Shown: one piece after another, positions 51,831 through 60,370 of the stretch
Layout of the letters: each line of letters starts with the position of its first letter
Numbering within the stretch: the stretch's first letter is position 1
Assembly (NCBI RefSeq): GCF_002233675.1
Contig: NZ_NMUQ01000001.1
Coordinates: forward strand, 444,680-508,679
DNA length: 64,000 nucleotides
Direction of reading: 5' to 3'
Source of the DNA: Paenibacillus herberti
Lineage (GTDB): Bacteria > Bacillota > Bacilli > Paenibacillales > Paenibacillaceae
Notes under the pieces: generated by a model
Seen by the model: the letters and a program-made list of their open reading frames with translations, nothing else
What the model was told of the DNA's origin: nothing
Databases searched by the model: none
Program-made: the position numbers and the translations under genes

Positions 51831-51860
51831 ATTTTGAATGATTAAATTTTGAATGATTAA
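51831..51860 (+). repeat. Perfect 15-bp tandem duplication
   Basis: The unit ATTTTGAATGATTAA occurs twice without a gap across the stop of the split gene. It looks like a slippage duplication. Confidence 0.8.
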
Positions 51861-51895
51861 GGACCCAAGCGAAATCACCCGCTTGGGTCCTTTTT
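51861..51895. terminator. Bidirectional terminator
   Basis: GGACCCAAGCG and CGCTTGGGTCC flank an 8-base loop, with TTTTT on the plus side; the P450 gene converges from the other side. Confidence 0.85.
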
Positions 51896-51905
51896 ACTAT
51901 CCTCG

Positions 51906-53075
51906 TCAAGCGTACCGACTTGCAGCCGTCCCATCCCTCGCCAGCACAACCTGAAGCCCCTTCAATCCAAACATCATATTGCTTTCGATCCGCTCCAAAG
52001 GAGCTGAATGATCGATCTTGAAATTCGGAAAGCGCTCCAGCAGCGTTTCCAGTACAACCCTAGCCTCCAGGCGGGCGAGTTGGGCGCCGAGGCAATAGTG
52101 AATGCCGCTACCCAAACCTACATGAGGGTTTGGGTTGCGATGCAAATTAAAAACTTCCGGCTGCTCGAACACGCTCTCGTCATGGTTAGCCGAGCCAATA
52201 TGGAGGAAGACCGGTTCGCCTGCACGAAGCTGATGGCCATTTAGCTCCATATCTTGCTTGACCGTTCGATAAGTTAACTGCACAGGCGAGTAATAACGGA
52301 ATACTTCTTCCAGCGCAACTGGAATGAGAGAGCGATCCGCCAACAACTCGGCGCGTACTTCAGGCATGCTGTCCAGGCAGAGGAAGGAGGACGCGATCAG
52401 ATTGGTCGTGGTTTCGTTGCCCGCGACGAGCAACAGAATGCAGAAACCGATCAGCTCAAGCTCTGTCAGTTTCTCGTCATCGACTTGAGCTTGAACAAGT
52501 CTCGTAATAAGATCATCCTGCGGATGAAGGCGCCGCTCGTCGGCGATCGTTTTGAAATAAACGCTCATTTCCTGCTGACAGTTCTGAAAACGCTCGCCGT
52601 TGTTGCCGACAAGATCCTCCGACCAGACCTTGAAACGATTGAAGTCCTCGCTTGGTACCCCGAGCATACGCGCAATAACCGAAATCGGCAGTGGGCTTGC
52701 CAGCTCGGACATAACTTCCATTTGTCCCGACGCTTCGGCCCGATCGAATAATTCTTCGGTCAGCGAGCGGATGGAAGTTTCCATGGCTTCAATAATCTTA
52801 GGCGTAAATGCTTTGGACACGAGCATACGGAGCTGGCGATGTTTCGGCGGGTCCGTACGCAGAATACTTGACTCAATAGGATCTTCCGAGGGCTCAGGAT
52901 TTTGGGAGGAAAATAGATCATGACGAGTGAAGGCTAGCTTAACTTCCTCATAACCGAACAGTCTCCAGCCGGTTACACCAACGTGGTCTTCGTAATAGAC
53001 CGGTTCAACCGGTGAGTTCTTTCTTTTCTCGCGGTAGGCTTCCAGTGGAATAAGATCTGTTACATTCCAATCCAT
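51906..53075 (-). CDS. Cytochrome P450 (CYP107-like)
   Basis: A soluble bacterial P450 monooxygenase of 389 residues. The I-helix oxygen-activation motif is LLVAGNETTTN, the K-helix ExxR is EEVFRY, and the heme-cysteine loop is GSGIHYCLGAQLAR. The heme-propionate segment RTDPPKHRQLRMLVSKAF is also clear. It resembles the CYP107/BioI-like P450s often seen in Bacillales with secondary metabolism, but no ferredoxin or biosynthetic partner lies alongside, so its substrate is unknown. The ATG is preceded by AAGGAGG on the minus strand. Confidence 0.92.
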   Translation of the reverse strand: MDWNVTDLIPLEAYREKRKNSPVEPVYYEDHVGVTGWRLFGYEEVKLAFTRHDLFSSQNPEPSEDPIESSILRTDPPKHRQLRMLVSKAFTPKIIEAMETSIRSLTEELFDRAEASGQMEVMSELASPLPISVIARMLGVPSEDFNRFKVWSEDLVGNNGERFQNCQQEMSVYFKTIADERRLHPQDDLITRLVQAQVDDEKLTELELIGFCILLLVAGNETTTNLIASSFLCLDSMPEVRAELLADRSLIPVALEEVFRYYSPVQLTYRTVKQDMELNGHQLRAGEPVFLHIGSANHDESVFEQPEVFNLHRNPNPHVGLGSGIHYCLGAQLARLEARVVLETLLERFPNFKIDHSAPLERIESNMMFGLKGLQVVLARDGTAASRYA

Positions 53076-53292
53076 GAGCGTTCCTCCTTGTCATGTGAAC
53101 GGCGATCAAATGAGTGATAAATAGTTTTATGATAGAACTATACTATTCTCGAACCAAACGGATTATCCTTCTTTTTGAAATGAATCTATTTATTTAATAC
53201 TTGTAAGGAATGCGTTTTTGTGTCCTAGCTCCGTTCTGTTGTAGAATAGAAAGGATGGTTAACGAACGGCAAAGGGGAGTCGATTTCTTCTA

Positions 53293-54348
53293 ATGAAATA
53301 CCATGAGCTTACTATTAATACCACCGAGGAAGCGGTGGAAATGATTTCGAACTTTTTGCATGAGCAGGGTGCGGGTGGCGTATCAATTGAGGAGTCCGGA
53401 TCGCTGGACCGTCGGCGGGATTTGAGCTTCGGCCAATGGTATGAGGTGGCCTTGAACGATATTCCGGAAGGCAACGCCGTCATTAAAGGTTACTTCACCG
53501 AAGAAGAGGATATGGACGCGCATGTTGCCGCAGTTCGTCCGCGGATTGAAGAGCTGAAGAACTATGATATTAATGTTGGCAACTATGAGATTACGGTCGT
53601 AACGATAGATGAAAATGACTGGGCGACAGCGTGGAAGCAGTACTTCAAGCCGATCCGCATCACGGAGCGGATGACGATTAAGCCGACCTGGGAAGCTTAC
53701 GAGCCGTCGGCGGAAGAGATCGTTCTGGAAATCGATCCTGGCATGGCATTCGGTACCGGCACGCATCCGACGACATCTCTCTGTCTGCGTGCGCTGGAGT
53801 CGGTCATTCGCGAAGGCGACGAGGTCATCGACGTTGGAACGGGCTCCGGCATTCTCGCTATCGGTGCGGTGAAGCTGGGAGCGGGTCATGTTCTCGCAGT
53901 TGATCTTGATCCTGTAGCTGTATCGAGTGCGCTGGAGAATGCAAGGCTGAACGGCCTTGAGGACCAGATTCAAGTCCTGCAAAGCGATCTGCTCGGCGTG
54001 CTGAAAATAAGCAGCGGAGAAGCATCCAACTGGAGCGACAATTCCAATCCGATTGAAGCCAGAGTGCGCGCTGATCTCGCGGCTCGGGCAGTGAATGAAC
54101 CGCTTGGAGTCAATGTGCCTTGTGACGTGATTGTGGCGAATATTTTGGCCGAAATCATCCTGTTATTCCTGGACGATGTGTATGCAGCGCTGAAACCGGG
54201 TGGCATGTACGTTGCCAGCGGCATCTACGAGAACAAGGAAGAGGTGGTCGCTTCGGCGCTGCTGGCCTCCGGTTTCGAAATTGTGGATCGCGTTCGCGAA
54301 GACAAGTGGATCGCCTTCGTTGCGGCGAAGCCTCAAGGGGAGAGATAA
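53293..54348 (+). CDS. prmA: Ribosomal protein L11 methyltransferase
   Basis: PrmA trimethylates ribosomal protein L11. The 351-residue sequence has the N-terminal L11-recognition domain (MKYHELTINTTEEAVEMISN, EDWATAWKQYFKP-like) and the SAM domain with DPGMAFGTGTHPTTSLCL, VIDVGTGSGILAIGAVKLG, and the NPPY-like VIVANILAEI. It is longer than the usual ~310 residues because of an extra ~30-residue stretch (about 237-268) between the motifs. It would normally follow dnaJ directly. Confidence 0.94.
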   Translation: MKYHELTINTTEEAVEMISNFLHEQGAGGVSIEESGSLDRRRDLSFGQWYEVALNDIPEGNAVIKGYFTEEEDMDAHVAAVRPRIEELKNYDINVGNYEITVVTIDENDWATAWKQYFKPIRITERMTIKPTWEAYEPSAEEIVLEIDPGMAFGTGTHPTTSLCLRALESVIREGDEVIDVGTGSGILAIGAVKLGAGHVLAVDLDPVAVSSALENARLNGLEDQIQVLQSDLLGVLKISSGEASNWSDNSNPIEARVRADLAARAVNEPLGVNVPCDVIVANILAEIILLFLDDVYAALKPGGMYVASGIYENKEEVVASALLASGFEIVDRVREDKWIAFVAAKPQGER

Positions 54349-54354
54349 GCAAGC

Positions 54355-55029
54355 ATGGAAGGACTTAATGATTTTCTGCTCTATCCACTGGAAGAGCTGC
54401 CGTTTCTAGCACTTGTGCTCATTATCGCATTCACGCTTCATGAATTTGCCCATGCTTATGCGGCTTATAAATTCGGTGATGATACGGCTTATAAGCTAGG
54501 CCGGGTCACGCTGAATCCAGCCGTACATCTGGACGTATTCGGTACGCTGCTGATTCTGATTGCCGGTTTTGGTTGGGCAAAGCCAGTTCCGGTCAACCCG
54601 CTGCGTTTCAAGCGGCCGCGCTTAATGAACATCGTCGTGGCGGTTGTTGGCCCGCTCAGCAACCTGCTGCTAATGGCGTTTGGTGTATTGATGGTGAATA
54701 TCTTAAATTCAACGGGGATTTTGCATGACGCCCCGGAGCGGGTCATTGATGCGCTGAATATTTTCTTCAAATATTTCATTTACATGAATGGCATGCTGTT
54801 CCTGTTCAATCTGCTTCCGCTGCCGCCGCTTGATGGCTACCGGATTGTATATGAGCTGCTGCCAAAGCGGACGCGCATCATACTGGATCAGTATTCGCAA
54901 TGGGGGATCTTCATTTTCCTACTGCTGGTATTCATTCCTGCGCTAAATCGGGCGACGATTGGGCCGTATCTTAGTTTGGTGGGAGATTTGCATAACATGC
55001 TCAGATCGTTTTTCTCGCTGTTTTTCTGA
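54355..55029 (+). CDS. Site-2-protease-family M50 metalloprotease
   Basis: A 224-residue intramembrane metalloprotease-like protein with five to six helices. The zinc motif HEFAH is in the first helix and the third-ligand motif [10 protein letters not shown] lies in a later one, as in the M50B/YwhC group. The substrate is unknown; some such proteases cut anti-sigma factors. The gene starts 6 bases after the prmA stop, so the two are probably cotranscribed. A strong terminator follows. Confidence 0.85.
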   Translation: MEGLNDFLLYPLEELPFLALVLIIAFTLHEFAHAYAAYKFGDDTAYKLGRVTLNPAVHLDVFGTLLILIAGFGWAKPVPVNPLRFKRPRLMNIVVAVVGPLSNLLLMAFGVLMVNILNSTGILHDAPERVIDALNIFFKYFIYMNGMLFLFNLLPLPPLDGYRIVYELLPKRTRIILDQYSQWGIFIFLLLVFIPALNRATIGPYLSLVGDLHNMLRSFFSLFF

Positions 55030-55064
55030 TAGGCCAATAAGGACTTCTCTATATCTCATACGAC

Positions 55065-55105
55065 AAAACAGCGGGCGCCTGAAAATAGGCATCCGCTGTT
55101 TTTTT
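55065..55105. terminator. Rho-independent terminator
   Basis: AAAACAGCGG and CCGCTGTTTT pair with a nested CCT/AGG stem, and seven T residues follow. It lies between convergent genes. Confidence 0.85.
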
Positions 55106-55156
55106 GATGGACGTGGCTGCCACAACAACCGGAGGATGTTCCCTCTGGTTATTTGT

Positions 55157-56032
55157 TTACTCCTTGCGAAGATGCCGAAGCTTATCGGGATTCGCGACGG
55201 CATACAGCGTTTTGATGCGATCACCTTCGAATTCGAAGGAGTACACGTAGATCAGCCCGTCGTTCATGTTAAACATCATCCCGGGCATGCCGTTGACGGG
55301 AAGAAACGAAGCTTCGTACTGACCGTCATACCGCTCGACCAGGCCAAGCAGTACTTGCAGAATGCTGGAAGGACCGAGGATTGGAATGCGGGCAGCGAGC
55401 ACTTTTCCTCCGCCGTCGCTGTACATGATCGCATCGTCCGTGAGCAGCTCCAGCAGGCGGGGGATGTTGCCACTCAGAATATGGTGGACAAATTCACCGA
55501 GTTTTGCCTCGGCGACAGCGTAGGAGGGTCGCAGGGCGGGATCGTAATGGATGCCTTTGCGTGCTCGATGGAAGATTTGCCGGCAGTTGGCGGCGCTCTT
55601 GCCTACGATTTCCCCGATTTCGTCATAGGAGTAGGCGAACACCTCGCGCAGCAAAAAGACGGCCCGTTCCGTAGCGCCAAGCTGCTGGAGAAGGAGCAGG
55701 TAGGCTGTTGATATCGATTCGGCGCGTTCCGCCGATTCGGACGGATCCGAGTGGATGTTACTGTCGCCAGGAAGCGGATCAGGAAGCCAAGGACCGATAT
55801 AAACTTCTCGCTGGCGGGCGGAGGACTGAAGCAGGTCGAAACAACGGTTCGTCGCCATTTTGCATAGATATGCCTTCTCATTCGCGATCCTGCCGTTGTC
55901 CCCAATCCCACTGTAAGCGAGGAAGCAGTCCTGAACGACGTCTTCGGCATCCATAACGCTGCCGAGCATCCGGTAAGCAAGGGCAAACAGAAGCGGCCGG
56001 TAGCCTTCATAAGGGACTTCCATACGAGACAT
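55157..56032 (-). CDS. ECF41-type sigma factor with SnoaL-like C-terminal extension
   Basis: A 291-residue sigma factor. Regions 2 (LLFALAYRMLGSVMDAEDVV) and 4 (LGATERAVFLLREVFAYSY, NCRQIFHRARKGI) are followed by a ~110-residue SnoaL/NTF2-like extension. That extension carries the DGGGK motif (SDGGGKVLAAR), the hallmark of ECF41 factors, which use it as a built-in regulator instead of an anti-sigma factor. The gene starts 9 bases after the FAD oxidoreductase gene. ECF41 factors are generally found beside oxidoreductase, epimerase or carboxymuconolactone decarboxylase genes and control them, which fits. Confidence 0.88.
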   Translation of the reverse strand: MSRMEVPYEGYRPLLFALAYRMLGSVMDAEDVVQDCFLAYSGIGDNGRIANEKAYLCKMATNRCFDLLQSSARQREVYIGPWLPDPLPGDSNIHSDPSESAERAESISTAYLLLLQQLGATERAVFLLREVFAYSYDEIGEIVGKSAANCRQIFHRARKGIHYDPALRPSYAVAEAKLGEFVHHILSGNIPRLLELLTDDAIMYSDGGGKVLAARIPILGPSSILQVLLGLVERYDGQYEASFLPVNGMPGMMFNMNDGLIYVYSFEFEGDRIKTLYAVANPDKLRHLRKE

Positions 56033-56041
56033 CTTCTCCTT

Positions 56042-57340
56042 CTAATGTATGATGGAAGGTGCTTTGCGAAGGATATGCTGGACGGCTCTGCGCGCGCTTG
56101 CGACAGCCGCATCGGCCAGCAGCTCTCCATGCGAAGCCCAGTCGCCAGCTACGTATAGCCCCCCGATCTCGGGAACGGCTGGACCGGGCTTGGAGTCAAC
56201 CCGGTTGATGTGAGGAATATCGGGCGTGACCGTCATCCGGGGTAAATATTGCCGAGCAGCTAGCTCCGATCTCCAGCCGGGCTGAGCGAGGTCAAGGACG
56301 TTTTCCAGCTCCCGCTCATCTTCCTTTGCATCGTTGTCATCTCCATGATACTTGATTAGGCTGATGGTGTGTTCGCCATTATCGCTCATTACAGCGGCGC
56401 GAGGGGTGCCCGAGCGGGATTGATCCGTCAGGAACACTGCTTGATCTACTCCATATAGGAAGGTGCAATCCGGATTGGGCAACCGCTTGAGTCCGACATC
56501 CAGACAAGCGGCCGTTGCGGGGCGTGATTGCTTTTTCCACGTTTCCAGAGCTGTGTGCTCCCATCCGTTGACCAGCTTGCAGGCTGTGGCAGGCGCGACT
56601 GCCAGCAGGACGATGTCCGCATGGATGCCTTCTCCCTGGTCGTTCACAACGCCGATAACCCGGCCGTTTTCATGCCGGACGGCGGCGGTCTTCCAACCGG
56701 TTCGGATTTCGGCTCCATGTGCTGCAGCGACCGAGCGCAGCTCCTCTACTAGCGAACCCCAGCCCTTGTCGAGGTAAAAAACGCCTTTGAGTGCGCTCTG
56801 GAGCTGCTTAAGTGCCGGGCCTGCGACATGCAGGTGAGGCAAGGCGCTGTAGGTCGCCGTACGCATGATGGAGTGGAACAAATGGCGCAGCAGCGGATCC
56901 TTCAGATTCGCTTCGATCCAATCGGAGAGGCTAATTCCGTTCAGTCTGCTGGTATCCAGCTTGCCGAGTTTCGACAGCCAGAACGCCATCTCCAGCTTGC
57001 CTTTTCGTGTAAGAAGCGGTGTTTGGAGCAGGGAAGCAAGGCTTGTTGGCATGACATGTAGTCGGCCTTTCCACAGGCCGCGTGCCCCGATGGAAGGGAC
57101 TCCTCCTTGGAGCTTGAGCCCCAGCTCTCGAAACGACTCATGAGCATATCCGTTGTACAAGGCGTGTGCGCCAAGGTTGAAATAAATTCCGTTTTCATGC
57201 CGGGTGGACGCCCGGCCTCCTAGGTGGCTTTGCTGTTCCAGAAGCAGAGTCCGGCGCCCTTCCCGCGCCGCAAATGCTGCGGCTGTCAGGCCGGCGATTC
57301 CTCCACCGACAATGATGATTTCATACCTTTCCATTTCCAT
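56042..57340 (-). CDS. FAD-dependent oxidoreductase (phytoene desaturase/amine oxidase-like)
   Basis: A 432-residue flavoprotein. The N-terminal dinucleotide motif is IIIVGGGIAGLTAAAFAARE, followed by LEQQSHLGGRASTRHENG. The C-terminal FAD motif is GLYVAGDWASHGELLADAAV. It resembles the phytoene desaturase/protoporphyrinogen oxidase-like group. The substrate cannot be read. It lies directly upstream of the ECF41 sigma gene and behind an ECF41-like promoter, so it is probably the target of that factor. Confidence 0.85.
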   Translation of the reverse strand: MEMERYEIIIVGGGIAGLTAAAFAAREGRRTLLLEQQSHLGGRASTRHENGIYFNLGAHALYNGYAHESFRELGLKLQGGVPSIGARGLWKGRLHVMPTSLASLLQTPLLTRKGKLEMAFWLSKLGKLDTSRLNGISLSDWIEANLKDPLLRHLFHSIMRTATYSALPHLHVAGPALKQLQSALKGVFYLDKGWGSLVEELRSVAAAHGAEIRTGWKTAAVRHENGRVIGVVNDQGEGIHADIVLLAVAPATACKLVNGWEHTALETWKKQSRPATAACLDVGLKRLPNPDCTFLYGVDQAVFLTDQSRSGTPRAAVMSDNGEHTISLIKYHGDDNDAKEDERELENVLDLAQPGWRSELAARQYLPRMTVTPDIPHINRVDSKPGPAVPEIGGLYVAGDWASHGELLADAAVASARRAVQHILRKAPSIIH

Positions 57341-57371
57341 CTCTCCATCATCCTTTCTTGTTTACTCTTAA

Positions 57372-57398
57372 GACTGGAATGTTCCTGTTTTTGTGACA
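57372..57398 (-). promoter_or_regulatory. Candidate ECF41 promoter
   Basis: On the minus strand TGTCACA is followed after 16 bases by AGTC. The known ECF41 target consensus is TGTCACA and CGTC with a 16-17-base spacer, so there is one mismatch. It lies 32 bases before the FAD oxidoreductase start. Confidence 0.7.
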
Positions 57399-57584
57399 TT
57401 CGGTGAATATCACGAAGGTAGAGGCTGATGGCGACATTCTTTGGATGAACTGGGGTCCGCGCTCCCATGGCGCGGGCTTTTTTAATGCCGTCTGCATACC
57501 GAATGCGGGGTATTCGAATAGATTTCCCGCCTCAAAACGTGTATGATGGAGGATGACTTTTAAAAAACAGGAGTTTGACCCAAT

Positions 57585-58370
57585 ATGCAGCGTTACTTTA
57601 TAACGCCGGAACAGTTCGGCGACAATGGCGTCATCCTTAGCGGTGAGGACGCTCATCATATCGCGAGAGTCATGCGGATGAAACCTGGGGACGAGGTCAT
57701 CGTCAGCGATGGCGCGGAGCGCGAAGCCCGCATTGTCCTGACGGCCGTTGATCCGTCAGAAGTCAGGGGCGACATCGCCGAGGGACTTCCGATGGATCGC
57801 GAGCCGCTTTGGCAGGTCACGGTTGCTCAAGGTCTTCCAAAAGGAGACAAGATGGAGCTCGTCATCCAGAAGGGGACGGAGATCGGCGCGGCCGGGTTTT
57901 TGCCGTTCCAGTGTGAGCGCATCGTTGTGCAATACGACGCTCGCAAGGAAGCTAAGCGGCTGGAGCGATGGGGCAAGATCGCCAAGGAAGCGGCGGAACA
58001 AGCTCACCGCAGCCGCCTTCCAATTATCCATGAGGTCCATAGCTGGAAGGAGCTGCTTGCGGCTTTTTCCTCCTACGACCTCGTGCTTTTCTGCTACGAA
58101 GCGGAAGGACATGAACCAGGAGCAGCAACTGGGCTCGCGGACCGCATCAGACAAGCCCGCGAGGCGGGCAGGCTGACGGCGGACAAGGCGCATCGGCTTC
58201 TGCTGGTTGTTGGGCCCGAAGGCGGCTTCTCTCCGCGCGAAGCGGAAGCGGCAGCAGCGGCGGGCGCAATGGCGGCAGGTCTCGGGCGCAGAATTTTAAG
58301 AGCGGAGACGGCACCTCTGGCAGGCTTGGCTTGCTTGATGTACGAATCCGGTGAAATGGGAGGAAGATGA
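57585..58370 (+). CDS. rsmE: 16S rRNA (uracil-1498-N3)-methyltransferase
   Basis: RsmE methylates U1498 of 16S rRNA. The 261-residue protein has an N-terminal PUA-like domain with HHIARVMRMKPGDEV and a SPOUT (knotted) domain with LPKGDKMELVIQKGTEIGA, LLVVGPEGGFSPREAEAA and LGRRILRAETAPLA. The stop overlaps the mtaB start as ATGA. This is the expected prmA-rsmE-mtaB order after the inserted sigma and oxidoreductase genes. Confidence 0.95.
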   Translation: MQRYFITPEQFGDNGVILSGEDAHHIARVMRMKPGDEVIVSDGAEREARIVLTAVDPSEVRGDIAEGLPMDREPLWQVTVAQGLPKGDKMELVIQKGTEIGAAGFLPFQCERIVVQYDARKEAKRLERWGKIAKEAAEQAHRSRLPIIHEVHSWKELLAAFSSYDLVLFCYEAEGHEPGAATGLADRIRQAREAGRLTADKAHRLLLVVGPEGGFSPREAEAAAAAGAMAAGLGRRILRAETAPLAGLACLMYESGEMGGR

Positions 58371-59734
58371 ACAAGATGCCATCGGTAGCACTTCACACCT
58401 TGGGCTGCAAAGTTAACTTTTACGATACCGAAGCCATCTGGCAGCTTTTCAAAAACGAGGGCTACGAGCAGGTTGACTTCGATACAGACAAGGCCGATGT
58501 TTACCTGATCAATACCTGCCATGTGACAAACACAGGCGATAAAAAAAGCCGCCAGATCATCCGCAGGGCGATTCGTCGCAATCCAGATGCTGTTATCGCG
58601 GTTACGGGCTGCTACGCGCAAACGTCTCCGGCGGAGATTCTAGACATTCCCGGTGTGGACCTGGTCATTGGCACGCAGGACCGCGAGAAGATGATGGACT
58701 ATGTACGTCAAGTACAGGCGGATCGGACACCGGTCAACGCCGTTCGTAATATTATGAAGACACGTGAGTTCGAGGAGCTTGATGTGCCTGACTTTGCGGA
58801 TCGTACGCGTGCTTTCCTTAAAATCCAGGAAGGCTGCAACAACTTCTGCACCTTCTGTATCATCCCTTGGTCACGCGGACTGTCTCGCAGCCGTGATCCA
58901 CAAACTGTTGTCGCTCAGGCGCGCAAGCTTGTTGAGGCTGGTTTCAAAGAGATCGTGCTTACCGGTATTCACACAGGCGGCTATGGTGACGATCTCGACA
59001 ATTACAAGCTGTCCGACCTGCTGTGGGATCTGGACAAAGTGGACGGACTAGAGCGTATCCGCATCAGCTCCATCGAGGCGAGCCAGATCGACGATGATAT
59101 GATCGAGGTGCTCAACAAGTCAACCAAGATGTGCCGCCATCTTCATGTCCCGCTTCAGGCTGGGGAAGATACGGTGTTGAAGCGCATGCGTCGCAAGTAT
59201 ACAACCGAGGAATTTTCCGCGACGATTCGTCGTTTGCATGAGGCTATGCCAGGTGTAGCAATTACGACGGATATTATCGTTGGCTTCCCGGGCGAAGGCG
59301 ACGAGCAATTCGAGACTGGTTTTACGTATATCAAAGAGCTCGGATTTTCCGAGATGCATGTATTCCCTTATTCCAAACGGACTGGCACACCAGCGGCACG
59401 CATGGAGGACCAGATTGACGATTCGGTCAAAAACGAGCGTGTTCATAGGCTCATCGACTTGTCGGAGCAGATGCAGCTTGTTTATTCCGAAAAATACGTC
59501 GGCCATGTGCTGGAGGTCATTCCAGAGCGGGAGCATAAAGGCTCCGCTGCGGGATCGGGTCTCGTCATGGGTTACTCGGATAATTATATTCAAGTTGTAT
59601 TCCAAGGGGATGTATCCCTTATCGGCAAACTTTGCCGCGTGGAAATCGTCGAAGCTGGCGTGAATGAGAGTCGGGGTCGACTCATTAGCGTTGAAGAAGA
59701 AGGGCCAGTGGGACTGGAGAAGGCAGGCGCCTAA
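58367..59734 (+). CDS. mtaB: tRNA t6A37 methylthiotransferase MtaB
   Basis: MtaB adds the methylthio group to t6A37 of tRNAs. The 455-residue radical SAM enzyme has an N-terminal UPF0004 domain with LHTLGCKVNFYDTEA, the central CNNFCTFCIIPWSRG (CxxxCxxC) and a C-terminal TRAM domain. The two clusters typical of this family are supported by Cys residues in GCKVN, NTCHVT and GCYAQ. It is translationally coupled to rsmE. Confidence 0.95.
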   Translation: MNKMPSVALHTLGCKVNFYDTEAIWQLFKNEGYEQVDFDTDKADVYLINTCHVTNTGDKKSRQIIRRAIRRNPDAVIAVTGCYAQTSPAEILDIPGVDLVIGTQDREKMMDYVRQVQADRTPVNAVRNIMKTREFEELDVPDFADRTRAFLKIQEGCNNFCTFCIIPWSRGLSRSRDPQTVVAQARKLVEAGFKEIVLTGIHTGGYGDDLDNYKLSDLLWDLDKVDGLERIRISSIEASQIDDDMIEVLNKSTKMCRHLHVPLQAGEDTVLKRMRRKYTTEEFSATIRRLHEAMPGVAITTDIIVGFPGEGDEQFETGFTYIKELGFSEMHVFPYSKRTGTPAARMEDQIDDSVKNERVHRLIDLSEQMQLVYSEKYVGHVLEVIPEREHKGSAAGSGLVMGYSDNYIQVVFQGDVSLIGKLCRVEIVEAGVNESRGRLISVEEEGPVGLEKAGA

Positions 59735-59849
59735 GAAGGTGCCAGTAGAGAGGGACGGACGCTTAGCTTGCGAGTTTTGCAGTTGCTGACAGCAGGCTGT
59801 ACGGGGCGGTGCGTCAAGGAATTTTCAGGACCGGGAGGATCAGGAGCGC

Positions 59850-60278
59850 ATGAAGGAAATCTCAGCAGGTGGGGTCGTTTACCGGCGGACGCCAGAAAAT
59901 GGGTTGCAGATCCAGCTCATACAGGACCGATACGGCAAGGTATCCCTGCCGAAGGGCAAAATGGAGCCGGGCGAGACGGTGGAAGAGACCGCGCTTCGGG
60001 AAATCGTCGAGGAAACCGGCATGACAGGCCGAATTATCGAGCCGATCGACCAGATCAAGTACCAGTATCGCCACGAGACTAAAGGTTTGGTGGATAAAGA
60101 AGTCCATTATTACCTGGTCGAGGCGACCGGAGGCACCCTGCAGGCGCAAGTCGAGGAGATCCGCGGCGTGGAATGGTTCGAGCCGGAAGAAGCTTGGCGC
60201 AAACAGAAGCAGTCCGGTTATGACAACAATGACCGCATTGTGTCTCGTGCGCTTCGGCTGCTCGGATTGAATATATAA
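59850..60278 (+). CDS. NUDIX hydrolase
   Basis: A 142-residue NUDIX hydrolase. The 23-residue Nudix box begins GKMEPGETVEETA and continues LREIVEETGM, with all key residues of the Gx5Ex7REUxEExGU pattern. It probably cleaves a nucleoside diphosphate derivative, but the substrate is unknown. The ATG lies behind GGGAGGATCAGGAGCG. It follows mtaB by about 115 bases. Confidence 0.9.
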   Translation: MKEISAGGVVYRRTPENGLQIQLIQDRYGKVSLPKGKMEPGETVEETALREIVEETGMTGRIIEPIDQIKYQYRHETKGLVDKEVHYYLVEATGGTLQAQVEEIRGVEWFEPEEAWRKQKQSGYDNNDRIVSRALRLLGLNI

Positions 60279-60370
60279 CGATTAGTAACGAGAGCGTCGA
60301 GAGGCCTCTAGGCGAAAATGTAGACGGTAGCTAGCGACTGAGGCAGCGTACGCGGTAATGGCCCCGTCCC

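Larger units (their letters stand above)
50142..51845 (+). pseudogene. Gene fragment split by the Tn5-type IS
   Basis: Removing the IS and one copy of its 9-bp target duplication joins 50142-50216 to 51752-51845 in a single frame. It reads ...SYVDYKNNKLV and continues IAWYCGVNVVNNIHDPQPGN to a stop after EKWILND. The restored frame of about 55 residues has no clear start and begins directly after a terminator. It is probably the 3' part of an older gene, perhaps an orphan immunity gene near the RHS cassette. The IS inserted into a gene that was, or recently had been, coding. Confidence 0.55.

Noticed and set aside
55157-57340. Carotenoid pathway based on the phytoene desaturase-like protein
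   Set aside because: No phytoene synthase or other carotenoid gene is nearby, and the ECF41 link explains the pair better.
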